NCBI GenBank assembly: GCA_030762935.1
Contig: CM060883.1
Location: 97,042,001 to 97,106,000, forward strand
Direction of reading: 5' to 3'
DNA: 64,000 bases
From: Hymenopus coronatus
Lineage: Eukaryota > Arthropoda > Insecta > Mantodea > Hymenopodidae
How positions within the stretch are numbered: the first letter of the stretch is position 1; every line of letters starts with the position of its first letter. The position numbers were made by a program, and so were the translations under genes. The notes under the pieces were generated by a model. The model did not search any database, was not told the DNA's origin, and was given only the letters and a program-made list of their open reading frames with translations. This document shows, piece after piece, positions 51,361-63,580 of this stretch.

Positions 51361-53530
51361 AGCATAATTATTAACAGCGAGTCTTGTTCCGTTGCACAGT
51401 TTCGGCTGATTGAGATTGTGTAGCATAATTATTAACAGCGAGTCTTGTTTCCTTGCACAGTTTTGGCTAATTGAGATTGTGTATCATAATTATTAACAGC
51501 GAGTCTTTTTGCACAGTTTCGGCTGATTGAGATTGCGTAGCATAATTATTAACAGCGAGTCTTGTTTCCTTGCACAGTTACGGCTGATTGAGATTGTGTA
51601 TCATAATTATTAACAGCGAGTCTTGTTCCGTTGCACAGCTTCGGCTGATTGAGATTGTGTAGCATAATTATTAACAGCGAGTCTTGTTCCGTTGCACAGT
51701 TTCGGCTGATTGCGTTTGTGCAGCATAGTTATTAACAGCGAGTCTTGTTCCGTTGCACTCTTTCGTCTGATTTAGATTGTGTAGCATAATTATTAACAGC
51801 GAGTCTTGTTCCGTTGCACAGTGTCGGCTGATTGAGATTGCTTAGCATAATTATTAACAGCGAGTCTTGTTCCGTTGCACAGTTTCGGTTGATTGAGATT
51901 GCGTATCATAATTATTAACAGCGAGTCTTTTTCCGTTGCCCAGTTTCGGCTGATTGAGATTGTGTAGCATAATTATTAACAGCGAGTCTTGTTTCCTTGC
52001 AAATTTCGGCTGATTGAGATTGTGTAGCATAATTATTAACAGCGAGTCTTGTTTCCTTGCACAATTTCGGCCGATTGAGATTGTGTAGCACACTTATTAA
52101 CAGCGAGTGTTGTTCCGTTGCACAGTTTCGCCAGATTGACTTTGTGTAGCATAATTATTAACAGTGAGTCTTGTTTCGTTGCACAGTGTCGGCTGATTGA
52201 GAGTGCGTAGCATAATTATTAATAGCGAGTCTTGTTCCGTTGCACAGTTTCGGCTGATTGAGATTGTGTATTATAATTATTAACAGCGGGTCTAGATGCA
52301 CAGTTTCGGCTGATTGAGATTGCGTAGCATAATTATTAGCAGCGAGTCTTGTTTCCTTGCACAGTTTCGGCTGATTGAGATTACGTATCATAATTATTAC
52401 CATCGAGTCATGTTCCGTTGCACAGTTTCGGCTGATTGAGATTGCGTATCATAACTATTAACAGCGAGTCTTGTTCCGTTGCCCAGTTTCGGCTGATTGA
52501 GATTGTGTAGCATAATTATTAACAGCCAGTCTTGTTTCCTTGCACAATTTCGGCTGATTGAGATTGTGTTTCATAATTATTAACAGCAAGTCTTGTTGCA
52601 CAGTTTCGGCTGATTGAGATAGTGTAGCATAATTATTAACAGCGAGTCTTGTTGCACAGTTTCGGCTGATTGAGACTGTGTAGCCTGATTATTAACAGCG
52701 AGTCTTGTTGCATAGTTTCGGCTGATTGAGATTGAGTAGCATAATTATTAACAGTGAGTCTTGTTCCGTTGCACACTTACGGCTGATTGAGATTGCGTAG
52801 CATAAATAATAACAGCGAGTCTTGTTCTGTTGCACAGTTTCGGCTGATTGAGATTGCTTATCATAACTATTAACAACGAGTCTTGTTTCCTTGCCCGATT
52901 TCGGCTGATTGTGATTGTGTAGCTTAATTATTAACAGCCAGTCTTGTTTCCTTGCACAATTTCCGCTGATTGAGATTGTGTAGCATACTTATTAACAGCG
53001 AGTGTTGTTCCGTTGCACAGTTTTGGCTGATTGAGATTGTGTAGCATAATTATTAATAGCGAGTCTTGTTGCATGGTTTCGGCTGATTGAGATTGTGTAG
53101 CATAATTATTAACAGCGAGTCTTGTTCCGTTGCACAGTTTCGGTTGATTGAGATTGTGTAGCATAATTATTAACAGCGAGTCTTGTTCCGTTGCACAGCT
53201 TCGGATGATTGAGATTGTGTATCATAATTATTAACAGCGAGTCTTTTATCACAGTTTCGGCTGATTGAGGTTGTGTAGCATAATTATTAACTGCGAGTCT
53301 GGTTGCACAGTTTCGGCTGATTGAGATTGTGTAGCATAATTATTAACAGCGAGTCTTGTTGCACAGTTTGGACTGATTGAGATTGCGTAGCATAGTTATT
53401 AACAGCGAGTCTTGTTGCACAGTTTCGGCTGATTGAGGTTGTGTAGCTTAATTATGAACAGCGAGTCTTGTTGCACAGTTTCGGCTGATTGAGATTGCGT
53501 AGCATAATTATTAACAGCGAGTATTGTTTC
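51361..53530. repeat. 2.4-2.5 kb repeat of 48.86-51.36 kb
   Basis: TTTTGGCTAATTGAG at 48954 recurs at 51461 (offset 2507). Near 51990 about 123 bp, two monomers, are missing (TTTCCTTGCAAATTTCGG join), and the offset is then 2384 to the end, for example TCTAGA at 49907 and 52291. The join drops the AATAACTGAGAG monomer. Confidence 0.82.
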
Positions 53531-56500
53531 CTTGCACAGATTCGGCTGATTGAGATTGTGTAGCATAATTATTAACAGCGAGTCTTGTTCCGTTGCACAG
53601 TTTCGGCTGATTGATTTTGTGCAGCATAGTTATTAACAGCGAGTCTTGTTCCGTTGCACACTTTCGTCTGATTGAGATTGTGTAGCATAATTATTAACAG
53701 CGAGTCTTGTTCCGTTGCACAGTGTCGGCTGATTGAGATTGCGTAGCATAATTATTAACTGCGGGTCTTGTTCCGTTGCACAGTTTCGGCTGAATGAGAT
53801 TGCGTATCATAATTATTAACAGCGAGTCCTATTCCGTTGCCCAGTTTCGGCTGATTAAGATTGTGTAGCATAATTATTAACAGTGAGTCTTGTTTCGTTG
53901 CACAGTTTCGGCTGATTGAGATTGCGTATCATAATTAATAACTGCGAGTCTTGTTCTGTTGCACAGTATCGGCTGATTGAGATTGCTTATCATAATTATT
54001 AATAGCGAGTCTTGTTTCCTTGCACAATTTCGGCTGATTGTGATTGTGTAGCATAATTATTAACAGCGAGTCTTGTTTCCTTGCACAATTTCGGCTCATT
54101 GAGATTGTGTAGCATACTTGTTAACAGCGATTGTTGTTCCGTTGCACAGTTTCGCCAGATTGACTTTGTGTAGCATAATTATTAACAGTGAGACTTGTTT
54201 CGTTGCACAGTGTCGGCTGATTGAGAGTGCGTAGCATAATTATTAATAGCGAGTCTTGTTCCGTTGCACAGTTTCGGATGATTGAAATTGTGTATCATAA
54301 TTATTAACAGCGAGTCTTTTTGCACAGTTTCGGCTGATTGAGATTGCGTAGCATAATTATTAACAGCGAGTCTTTTTCCGTTACACAGTTTCGGCTGATT
54401 GAGATTGCGTATCATAATTATTAACAGCGAGTCTTGTTCCGTTGCCCAGTTTCGGCTGATTGAGATTGTGTAGCATAATTATTAACAGTGAGTCTTGTTT
54501 CGTTGCACAGTTTCGGCTGATTGAGATTGCGTATCATAATTAATAACTGAGAGTCTTGTTCTGTTGCACAGTTTCGGCTGATTGAGATTGCTTATCATAA
54601 TTATTAATTGCGAGTCTTGTTTCCTTGCACAACTTCGGCTGATTGAGATTGTGTAGCATAATTATTAACAGCGAGTCTTGTTTCCTTGCACAATTTCGGC
54701 TGATTGAGATTGTGTAGCATACTTATTAACAGCGAGTGTTGTTCCGTTGCACAGTTTTGCCAGATTGACTTTGTGTAGAATAATTATTAACAGTGAGTCT
54801 TGTTTCGTTGCACAGTGTCGACTGATTGAGAGTGCGTAGCATAATTATTAATAGCGAGTCTTGCTCCGTTGCACAGTTTCGGCTGATTGAAATTGTGTAT
54901 CATAATTATTAACAGCGAGTCTTGTTGCACAGTTTCGGCTGATTGAGATTGCATAGCATAATTATTAACAGCGAGTCTTGTTTCCTTGCACAGTTTCGGC
55001 TGATTGAGATTGTGGATCATAATTATTAACAGCGGGTCTAGATGCACAGTTTCGGCTGATTGAGATTGCGTAGCATAATTATTAACAGCGAGTCTTGTTT
55101 CCTTGCACAGTTTCGGCTGATTGAGATTACGTATCATAATTATTAGCATCGAGTCATGTTCCGTTGCACAGTTTCGGCTGATTGAGATTGCGTATCATAA
55201 CTATTAACAGCGAGTCTTGTTCCGTTGCCCAGTTTCGGCTGATTGAGATTGTGTAGCATAATTATTAACAGCAAGTCTTGTTGCACAGTTTCGGCTGATT
55301 GAGATTGTGTAGCATAATTATTAACAGCGAGTCTTGTTGCACAGTTTCGGCTGATTGAGACTGTGTAGCCTGATTATTAACAGCGAGTCTTGTTGCACAG
55401 TTTCGGCTGATTGAGATTGAGTAGCATAATTATTAACAGTGAGTCTTGTTCCGTTGCACACTTTCGGCTGATTGAGATTGCGTAGCATAAATAATAACAG
55501 CGAGTCTTGTTCTGTTGCACAGTTTCGGCTGATTGAGATTGCTTATCATAATTATTAACAACGAGTCTTGTTTCCTTGCACAATTTCGGCTGATTGTGAT
55601 TGTGTAGCATAATTATTAACAGCGAGTCTTTTTTCCTTGCACAATTTCGGCTGATTGAGATTGTGTGGCATACTTATTAACAGCGAGTCTTGTTCCGTTG
55701 CACACTTTCGGCTGATTGAGATTGTGTATTATAATTATTAACAGCGAGTCTTGTTGCACAGTTTCTGCTGATTGAGAGTGTGTATCATAATTATTTATGC
55801 ACAGTTTCGGCTGATTGAGATTGTGTATCATAATCATTAACAGCGATTCGTGTTCCTTTGCACAGTTTCGGCTGATTGAGATTGCGTAGCATAATTACTA
55901 ACAGCGAGTCTTGTTCCGTTGCAAAGTTTCGGCTGATTGAGATTGTGTAGCATAATTATTAAGAGCGAGTCTTGTTCCGTTGCACAGATTCGGCTGATTG
56001 AGATTGCGTAACCTAATTATTAACAGCGAGTCTTGTTCCGTTGCACAGTTTCGGCTGATTGAGATTGTGTAGCATAATTATTAACAGCGAGTCTTGTTTC
56101 CTTGCACAGTTTTGGCTAATTGAGATTGTGTATCATAATTATTAACAGCGAGTCTTTTTGCACAGTTTCGGCTGATTGAGATTGCGTAGCATAATTATTA
56201 ACAGCGAGTCTTGTTTCCTTGCACAGTTACGGCTGATTGAGATTGTGTATCATAATTATTAACAGCGAGTCTTGTTCCGTTGCACAGCTTCGGCTGATTG
56301 AGATTGTGTAGCATAATTATTAACAGCGAGTCTTGTTCCGTTGCACAGTTTCGGCTGATTGCGTTTGTGCAGCATAGTTATTAACAGCGAGTCTTGTTCC
56401 GTTGCACACTTTCGTCTGATTTAGATTGTGTAGCATAATTATTAACAGCGAGTCTTGTTCCGTTGCACAGTGTCGGCTGATTGAGATTGCTTAGCATAAT

Positions 56501-58290
56501 TATTAACAGCGAGTCTTGTTCCGTTGCACAGTTTCGGTTGATTGAGATTGCGTATCATAATTATTAACAGCGAGTCTTTTTCCGTTGCCCAGTTTCGGCT
56601 GATTGAGATTGTGTAGCATAATTATTAACAGTGAGTCTTGTTTCGTTGCACAGTTTCGGCTGATTGAGATTGCGTATCATAATTAATAACTGAGAGTCTT
56701 GTTCTGTTGCACAGTTTCGGCTGATTGAGATTGCTTATCATAATTATTAATAGCGAGTCTTGTTTCCTTGCACAATTTCGGCTGATTGAGATTGTGTAGC
56801 ATAATTATTAACAGCGAGTCTTGTTTCCTTGCACAATTTCGGCCGATTGAGATTGTGTAGCACACTTATTAACAGCGAGTGTTGTTCCGTTGCACAGTTT
56901 CGCCAGATTGACTTTGTGTAGCATAATTATTAACAGTGAGTCTTGTTTCGTTGCACAGTGTCGGCTGATTGAGAGTGCGTAGCATAATTATTAATAGCGA
57001 GTCTTGTTCCGTTGCACAGTTTCGGCTGATTGAGATTGTGTATCATAATTATTAACAGCGGGTCTAGATGCACAGTTTCGGCTGATTGAGATTGCGTAGC
57101 ATAATTATTAGCAGCGAGTCTTGTTTCCTTGCACAGTTTCGGCTGATTGAGATTACGTATCATAATTATTACCATCGAGTCATGTTCCGTTGCACAGTTT
57201 CGGCTGATTGAGATTGCGTATCATAACTATTAACAGCGAGTCTTGTTCCGTTGCCCAGTTTCGGCTGATTGAGATTGTGTAGCATAATTATTAACAGCCA
57301 GTCTTGTTTCCTTGCACAATTTCGGCTGATTGAGATTGTGTTTCATAATTATTAACAGCAAGTCTTGTTGCACAGTTTCGGCTGATTGAGATAGTGTAGC
57401 ATAATTATTAACAGCGAGTCTTGTTGCACAGTTTCGGCTGATTGAGACTGTGTAGCCTGATTATTAACAGCGAGTCTTGTTGCACAGTTTCGGCTGATTG
57501 AGATTGAGTAGCATAATTATTAACAGTGAGTCTTGTTCCGTTGCACACTTACGGCTGATTGAGATTGCGTAGCATAAATAATAACAGCGAGTCTTGTTCT
57601 GTTGCACAGTTTCGGCTGATTGAGATTGCTTATCATAATTATTAACAACGAGTCTTGTTTCCTTGCCCGATTTCGGCTGATTGTGATTGTGTAGCATAAT
57701 TATTAACAGCCAGTCTTGTTTCCTTGCACAATTTCCGCTGATTGAGATTGTGTAGCATACTTATTAACAGCGAGTGTTGTTCCGTTGCACAGTTTTGGCT
57801 GATTGAGATTGTGTAGCATAATTATTAATAGCGAGTCTTGTTGCATGGTTTCGGCTGATTGAGATTGTGTAGCATAATTATTAACAGCGAGTCTTGTTCC
57901 GTTGCACAGTTTCGGTTGATTGAGATTGTGTAGCATAATTATTAACAGCGAGTCTTGTTCCGTTGCACAGCTTCGGATGAATGAGATTGTGTATCATAAT
58001 TATTAACAGCGAGTCTTTTATCACAGTTTCGGCTGATTGAGGTTGTGTAGCATAATTATTAACTGTGAGTCTGGTTGCACAGTTTCGGCTGATTGAGATT
58101 GTGTAGCATAATTATTAACAGCGAGTCTTGTTGCACAGTTTGGACTGATTGAGATTGCGTAGCATAGTTATTAACAGCGAGTCTTGTTGCACAGTTTCGG
58201 CTGATTGAGGTTGTGTAGCTTAATTATGAACAGCGAGTCTTGTTGCACAGTTTCGGCTGATTGAGATTGCGTAGCATAATTATTAACAGC
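53531..58290. repeat. U-derived higher-order repeat, copy 2 of a 7.0-7.2 kb pair
   Basis: Near-identical to 46.49-51.13 kb at offsets 7044 then 7156. It carries the same truncated 43-bp monomer (55762), the same GTGGATCAT variant seen at 42551 (here near 55012), and the GTCTAGATG units at 55037 and 57063. At about 58290 it goes on with the GTTACGG unit where the first copy was broken at 51130. Confidence 0.82.
55762..55804 (+). repeat. Truncated 43-bp monomer, third copy
   Basis: Same 13-bp deletion, 7156 bp after the copy at 48606, with the shared GAGAGTGTG variant. Confidence 0.85.
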
Positions 58291-59710
58291 GAGTCTTGTT
58301 TCCTTGCACAGTTACGGCTGATTGAGATTGTGTATCATAATTATTAACAGCGAGTCTTGTTGCACAGTTTCGGCTGATTGAGATTGTGTAGCATATATAT
58401 TAACAGCGAGTCTTGTTGCACAGTTTCGCCTAAGTGAGATTGTGTAGCATACATATTAACAGCGAGTTTTGTTATCTTGCAGAATTTCGGCTGATTGAGA
58501 TTGTGTTGCATAATTATTAACAGCGAGTCTTGTTTCCTTGCACAGTTTCGGCTGATTGAAATTGTGTAGCATAATTATTAACAGCGAGTCTTGTTACACA
58601 GTTTGGGTTGATTGAGATTCTGTAGCATAATTAGTAAATGCGAGTCTTGTTCCGTTGCACAGTTTCGGCTGATTGAGATTGCGTAGCATAATTATTAACA
58701 GCGAGTTTTGTTGCACAATTTCAGCTGATTGAATTGCGAAGCATTATTATTAACATCGAGTTTTGTTGCTCAGTTCCGGCTGACTGAGATGGCGTAGCAT
58801 AATTATTAACAGCGAGTCTTGTTCCGTTGCACAGATTCGGCTGATTGAGATTGTGTAGCACAATTATTAACAGCGAGTCTTGTTCCGTTGCACAGTTTTG
58901 GCTGATTGATTTTGTGCAGCATAGTTATTAACAGCGAGTCTTGTTCCGTTGCACAGTTTCGTCTGATTGAGATTGTGTAGCATAATTATTAACAGCGAGT
59001 CTTGTTCCGTTGCACAGTGTCGGCTGATTGAGATTGCGTAGCATAATTATTAACAGCGGGTCTTGTTCCGTTGCACAGTTTCGGCTGAATGAGATTGCGT
59101 ATCATAATTATTAACAGCGAGTCCTGTTCCGTTGCTCAGTTTCGGCTGATTAAGATTGTGTAGCATAATTATTAACAGTGAGTCTTGTTTCGTTGCACAG
59201 TTTCGGCTGATTGAGATTGCGTATCATAATTAATAACTGCGAGTCTTGTTCTGTTGCACAGTATCGGCTGATTGAGATTGCTTATCATAATTATTAATAG
59301 CGAGTCTTGTTTCCTTGCACAATTTTGGCTGATTGTGATTGTGTAGCATAATTATTAACAGCGAGTCTTGTTTCCTTGCACAATTTCGGCTCATTGAGAT
59401 TGTGTAGCATACTTGTTAACAGCGATTGTTGTTCCGTTGCACAGTTTCGCCAGATTGACTTTGTGTAGCATAATTATTAACAGTGAGACTTGTTTCGTTG
59501 CACAGTGTCGGCTGATTGAGAGTGCGTAGCATAATTATTAATAGCGAGTCTTGTTCCGTTGCACAGTTTCGGATGATTGAAATTGTGTATCATAATTATT
59601 AACAGCGAGTCTTTTTGCACAGTTTCGGCTGATTGAGATTGCGTGGCATAATTATTAACAGCGAGTCTTGTTTCCTTGCACAGTTTCGGCTGATTGAGAT
59701 TGTGTATCAT
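58291..59710. repeat. Copy of 45.95-47.33 kb
   Basis: Matches at an offset of 12339 bp, with shared rare units such as GCATATATATTAAC, GATTGAATTGCGAAGC and GTAAATGCGAG. The later part is also 5295 bp downstream of 54.18 kb. Few substitutions separate the three copies. Confidence 0.8.
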
Positions 59711-62700
59711 AATTATTAACAGGCAGTCTTGTTCCTTTGCACAGTTTCGGCTGATTGAGATTGTGTAGCATAATTATTAACAGCGAGTCTTGTTCCGTTG
59801 CACAGCTTCGGATGATTGAGATTGTGTAGCATAATTATTAACAGCGAGTCTTGTTTCCTTGCACAGTTTTGGCTGATTGAGATTGTGTATCATAATTATT
59901 AACTGCGAGTCTTGTTGCACAATTTCGGCTGATTGAGACTGTGTAGCATGATTATTAACAGCGAGACTTGTTCCGTTGCGCAGTTTCGGCTGTTTGAGAT
60001 TGTGTAGCATACATATTAACAGCGAGTTTTGTTATCTTGCAGAATTGCGGCTGATTGAGATTGTGTTGCATAATTATTAACAGCGAGTCTTGTTTCCTTG
60101 CACAATTTCGGCTCATGGAGATTGTGTAGCATAATTATTAACAGCGAGTCTTGTTACACAGTTTGGGCTGATTGAGATTCTGTAGCATAATTAGTAAAGG
60201 CGAGTCTTGCTCCGTTGCACAGTTTCGGCTGATTGAGATTGCGTAGCATAATTATTAACAGCGAGTTTTGTTGCACAATTTCAGCTGACTGAGATTGCGT
60301 AGCATGATTATTAACATCGAGTTTTGTTGCTCAGTATCGGCTGATTGAGATGGCGTAGCATAATTATTAACAGCGAGTCTTGTTCCGTTGCACAGTTTCG
60401 GCTGATTGAGTTTGTGCAGCATAGTTATTAACAGCGAGTCTTGTTCCGTTGCACACTTTCGTCTGATTGAGATTGTGTAGCATAATTATTAACAGCGAGT
60501 CTTGTTCCGTTGCACAGTGTCGGCTGATTGAGATTGCGTAGCATAATTATTAACAGCGAGTCTTGTTCCGTTACACAGTTTCGGCTGATTGAGATTGCGT
60601 ATAATAATTATTAACAGCGAGTCTTGTTCCGTTGCCCAGTTTCGGCTGATTGAGATTGTGTAGCATAATTATTAACAGTGAGTCTTGTTTCGTTGCACAG
60701 TTTCGGCTGATTGAGATTGCTTATCATAATTATTAATTGCGAGTCTTGTTTCCTTGCACAACTTCGGCTGATTGAGATTGTGTAGCATAATTATTAACAG
60801 CGAGTCTTGTTTCCTTGCACAATTTCGGCTGATTGAGATCGTGTAGCATACTTATTAACAGCGAGTGTTGTTCCGTTGCACAGTTTCGCCAGATTGACTT
60901 TGTGTAGAATAATTATTAACAGTGAGTCTTGTTTCGTTGCACAGTGTCGACTGATTGAGAGTGCGTAGCATAATTATTAATAGCGAGTCTTGCTCCGTTG
61001 CAGAGTTTCGGCTGATTGAAATTGTGTATCATAATTATTAACAGCGAGTCTTGTTGCACAGTTTCGGCTGATTGAGATTGCATAGCATAATCATTAACAG
61101 CGAGTCTTGTTTCCTTGCACAGTTTCGGCTGATTGAGATTGTGTAGCATAATTATTAACAGCGGGTCTAGATGCACAGTTTCGGCTGATTGAGATTGCGT
61201 AGCATAATTATTAACAGCGAGTCTTGTTTACTTACACAGTTTCGGCTGATTGAGATTACGTATCATAATTATTAGCATCGAGTCATGTTCCGTTGCACAG
61301 TTTCGGCTGATTGAGATTGCGTATCATAACTATTAACAGCGAGTCTTGTTCCGTTGCCCAGTTTCGGCTGATTGAGATTGTGTAGCATAATTATTAACAG
61401 CCAGTCTTGTTTCCTTGCACAATTTCGGCTGATTGAGATTGTGTTTCATAATTATTAAAAGCGAGTCTTGTTGCACAGTTTCGGCTGATTGAGATTGTGT
61501 AGCATAATTATTAACAGCGAGTCTTGTTGCACAGTTTCGGCTGATTGAGACTGTGTAGCCTGATTATTAACAGCGAGTCTTGTTGCACAGTTTCGGCTGA
61601 TTGAGATTGAGTAGCATAATTATTAACAGTGAGTCTTGTTCCGTTGCACACTTTCGGCTGATTGAGATTGCGTGGCATAAATAATAACAGCGAGTCTTGT
61701 TCTGTTGCACAGTTTCGGCTGATTGAGGTTGCTTATCATAATTATTAACAACGAGTCTTGTTTCCTTGCACAATTTCGGCTGATTGTGATTGTGTAGCAT
61801 AATTATTAACAGCGAGTCTTGTTTCCTTGCACATTTCGGCTGATTGAGATTGTGTGGCATACTTATTAAAAGCGAGTCTTGTTCCGTTGCACAGTTTCGG
61901 CTGATTGAGATTGTGTATTATAATTATTAACAGCGAGTCTTGTTGCACAGTTTCTGCTGATTGATATTGTGTATCATAATTATTTACAGCGAGACTTGTT
62001 GCACAGTTTCGGCTGATTGAGATTGTGTAGCATAATCATTAACAGCGATTCTTGTTCCTTTGCACAGTTTCGGCTGATTGAGATTGCGTGTCATAATTAT
62101 TAACAGCGAGTCTTGTTCCGTTGCACAGTTTCGGCTGATTGAGATTGTGTAGCATAATTATTAACAGCGAGTCTTGTTCCGTTGCACAGATTCGGCTGAT
62201 TGAGATTGCGTAGCCTAATTATTAACAGCGAGTCTTGTTCCGTTGCACAGTTTCGGCTGATTGAGATTGTGTAGCATAATTATTAACAGCGAGTCTTGTT
62301 CCGTTGCACAGCTTCGGCTGATTGAGATTGTGTAGCATATTTGTTAACAGCGAGTCTTGTTTCCTTGCACAGTTTTGGCTAATTGAGATTGTGTATCATA
62401 ATTATTAACAGCGAGTCTGTTTGCACAGTTTCGGCTGATTGAGATTGCGTAGCATAATTATTAACAGCGAGTCTTGTTTCCTTGCACAGTTATGGCTGAT
62501 TGAGATTGTGTATCATAATTATTAACAGCGAGTCTTGTTCCGTTGCACAGCTTCGGCTGATTGAGATTGTGTAGCATAATTATTAACAGCGAGTCTTATT
62601 TCCTTGCACAGTTTTCGCTAATTGAGATTGTGTATCATAATTATTAAAAGCGAGTCTTTTTGCACAGTTTCGGCTGATTGATGTTGTGTAGCATAATTAT

Positions 62701-62945
62701 TAACTGCGAGTCTTGTTGCACAGTTTCGGCTGATTGAGATTGTGTAGCATAATTATTAACAGCGAGTATTGTTGCACAGTTTGGACTGATTGAGAATGCG
62801 TAGCATAATTATTAACAGCGAGTCTTGTTGCACAGTTTCGGCTGATTGAGATTGTGTAGCATAATTATTAACAACGATTCTTGTTTTCTTGCACAGTTTC
62901 GGCTGATTGAAATTGTGTATCATAATTATTAACAGCGAGTCTTGT
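59711..62945. repeat. U-derived mosaic, first copy of the terminal repeats
   Basis: Opens with the AACAGGCAGTC unit (59721), which recurs at 63585. Holds the GCTCATGGAG unit near 60112, GTGCAGCATAG near 60416, GTCTAGATG at 61166 and the TTTACTTACACAG boundary at 61227. The untruncated form of the TTATTTACAGCGAG unit is at about 61980. Confidence 0.75.
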
Positions 62946-63580
62946 TGCACAGTTTCGGCTGATTGAGATTGCGTAGCATAATTATTAACAGCGAGTCTTG
63001 TTTACTTACACAGTTTCGGCTGATTGAGATTACGTGTCATAATTATTAGCATCGAGTCATGTTCCGTTGCACAGTTTCGGCTGATTGAGATTGCGTATCA
63101 TAACTATTAACAGCGAGTCTTGTTCCGTTGCCCAGTTTCGGCTGATTGAGATTGTGTAGCATAATTATTAACAGCCAGTCTTGTTTCCTTGCACAATTTC
63201 GGCTGATTGAGATTGTGTTTCATAATTATTAACAGCGAGTCTTGTTGCACAGTTTCGGCTGATTGAGATTGTGTAGCATAATTATTAACAGCGAGTCTTG
63301 TTGCACAGTTTCGGCTGATTGAGACTGTGTAGCCTGATTATTAACAGCGAGTCTTGTTGCACAGTTTCGGCTGATTGAGATTGAGTAGCATAATTATTAA
63401 CAGTGAGTCTTGTTCCGTTGCACACTTTCGGCTGATTGAGATTGCGTGGCATAAATAATAACAGCGAGTCTTGTTCTGTTGCACAGGTTCGGCTGATTGA
63501 GGTTGCTTATCATAATTATTAACAACGAGTCTTGTTTCCTTGCACAATTTCGGCTGATTGTGATTGTGTAGCATAATTAT
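62946..63580. repeat. Repeat of 61.17-61.81 kb (1774-bp offset)
   Basis: TTTACTTACACAG at 61227 recurs at 63001, and 61567 matches 63341. The left join is inside GCACAGTTTCGGCTGATTG near 62947, where GTCTAGATG in the source is replaced by GTCTTGTTG. Confidence 0.82.
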
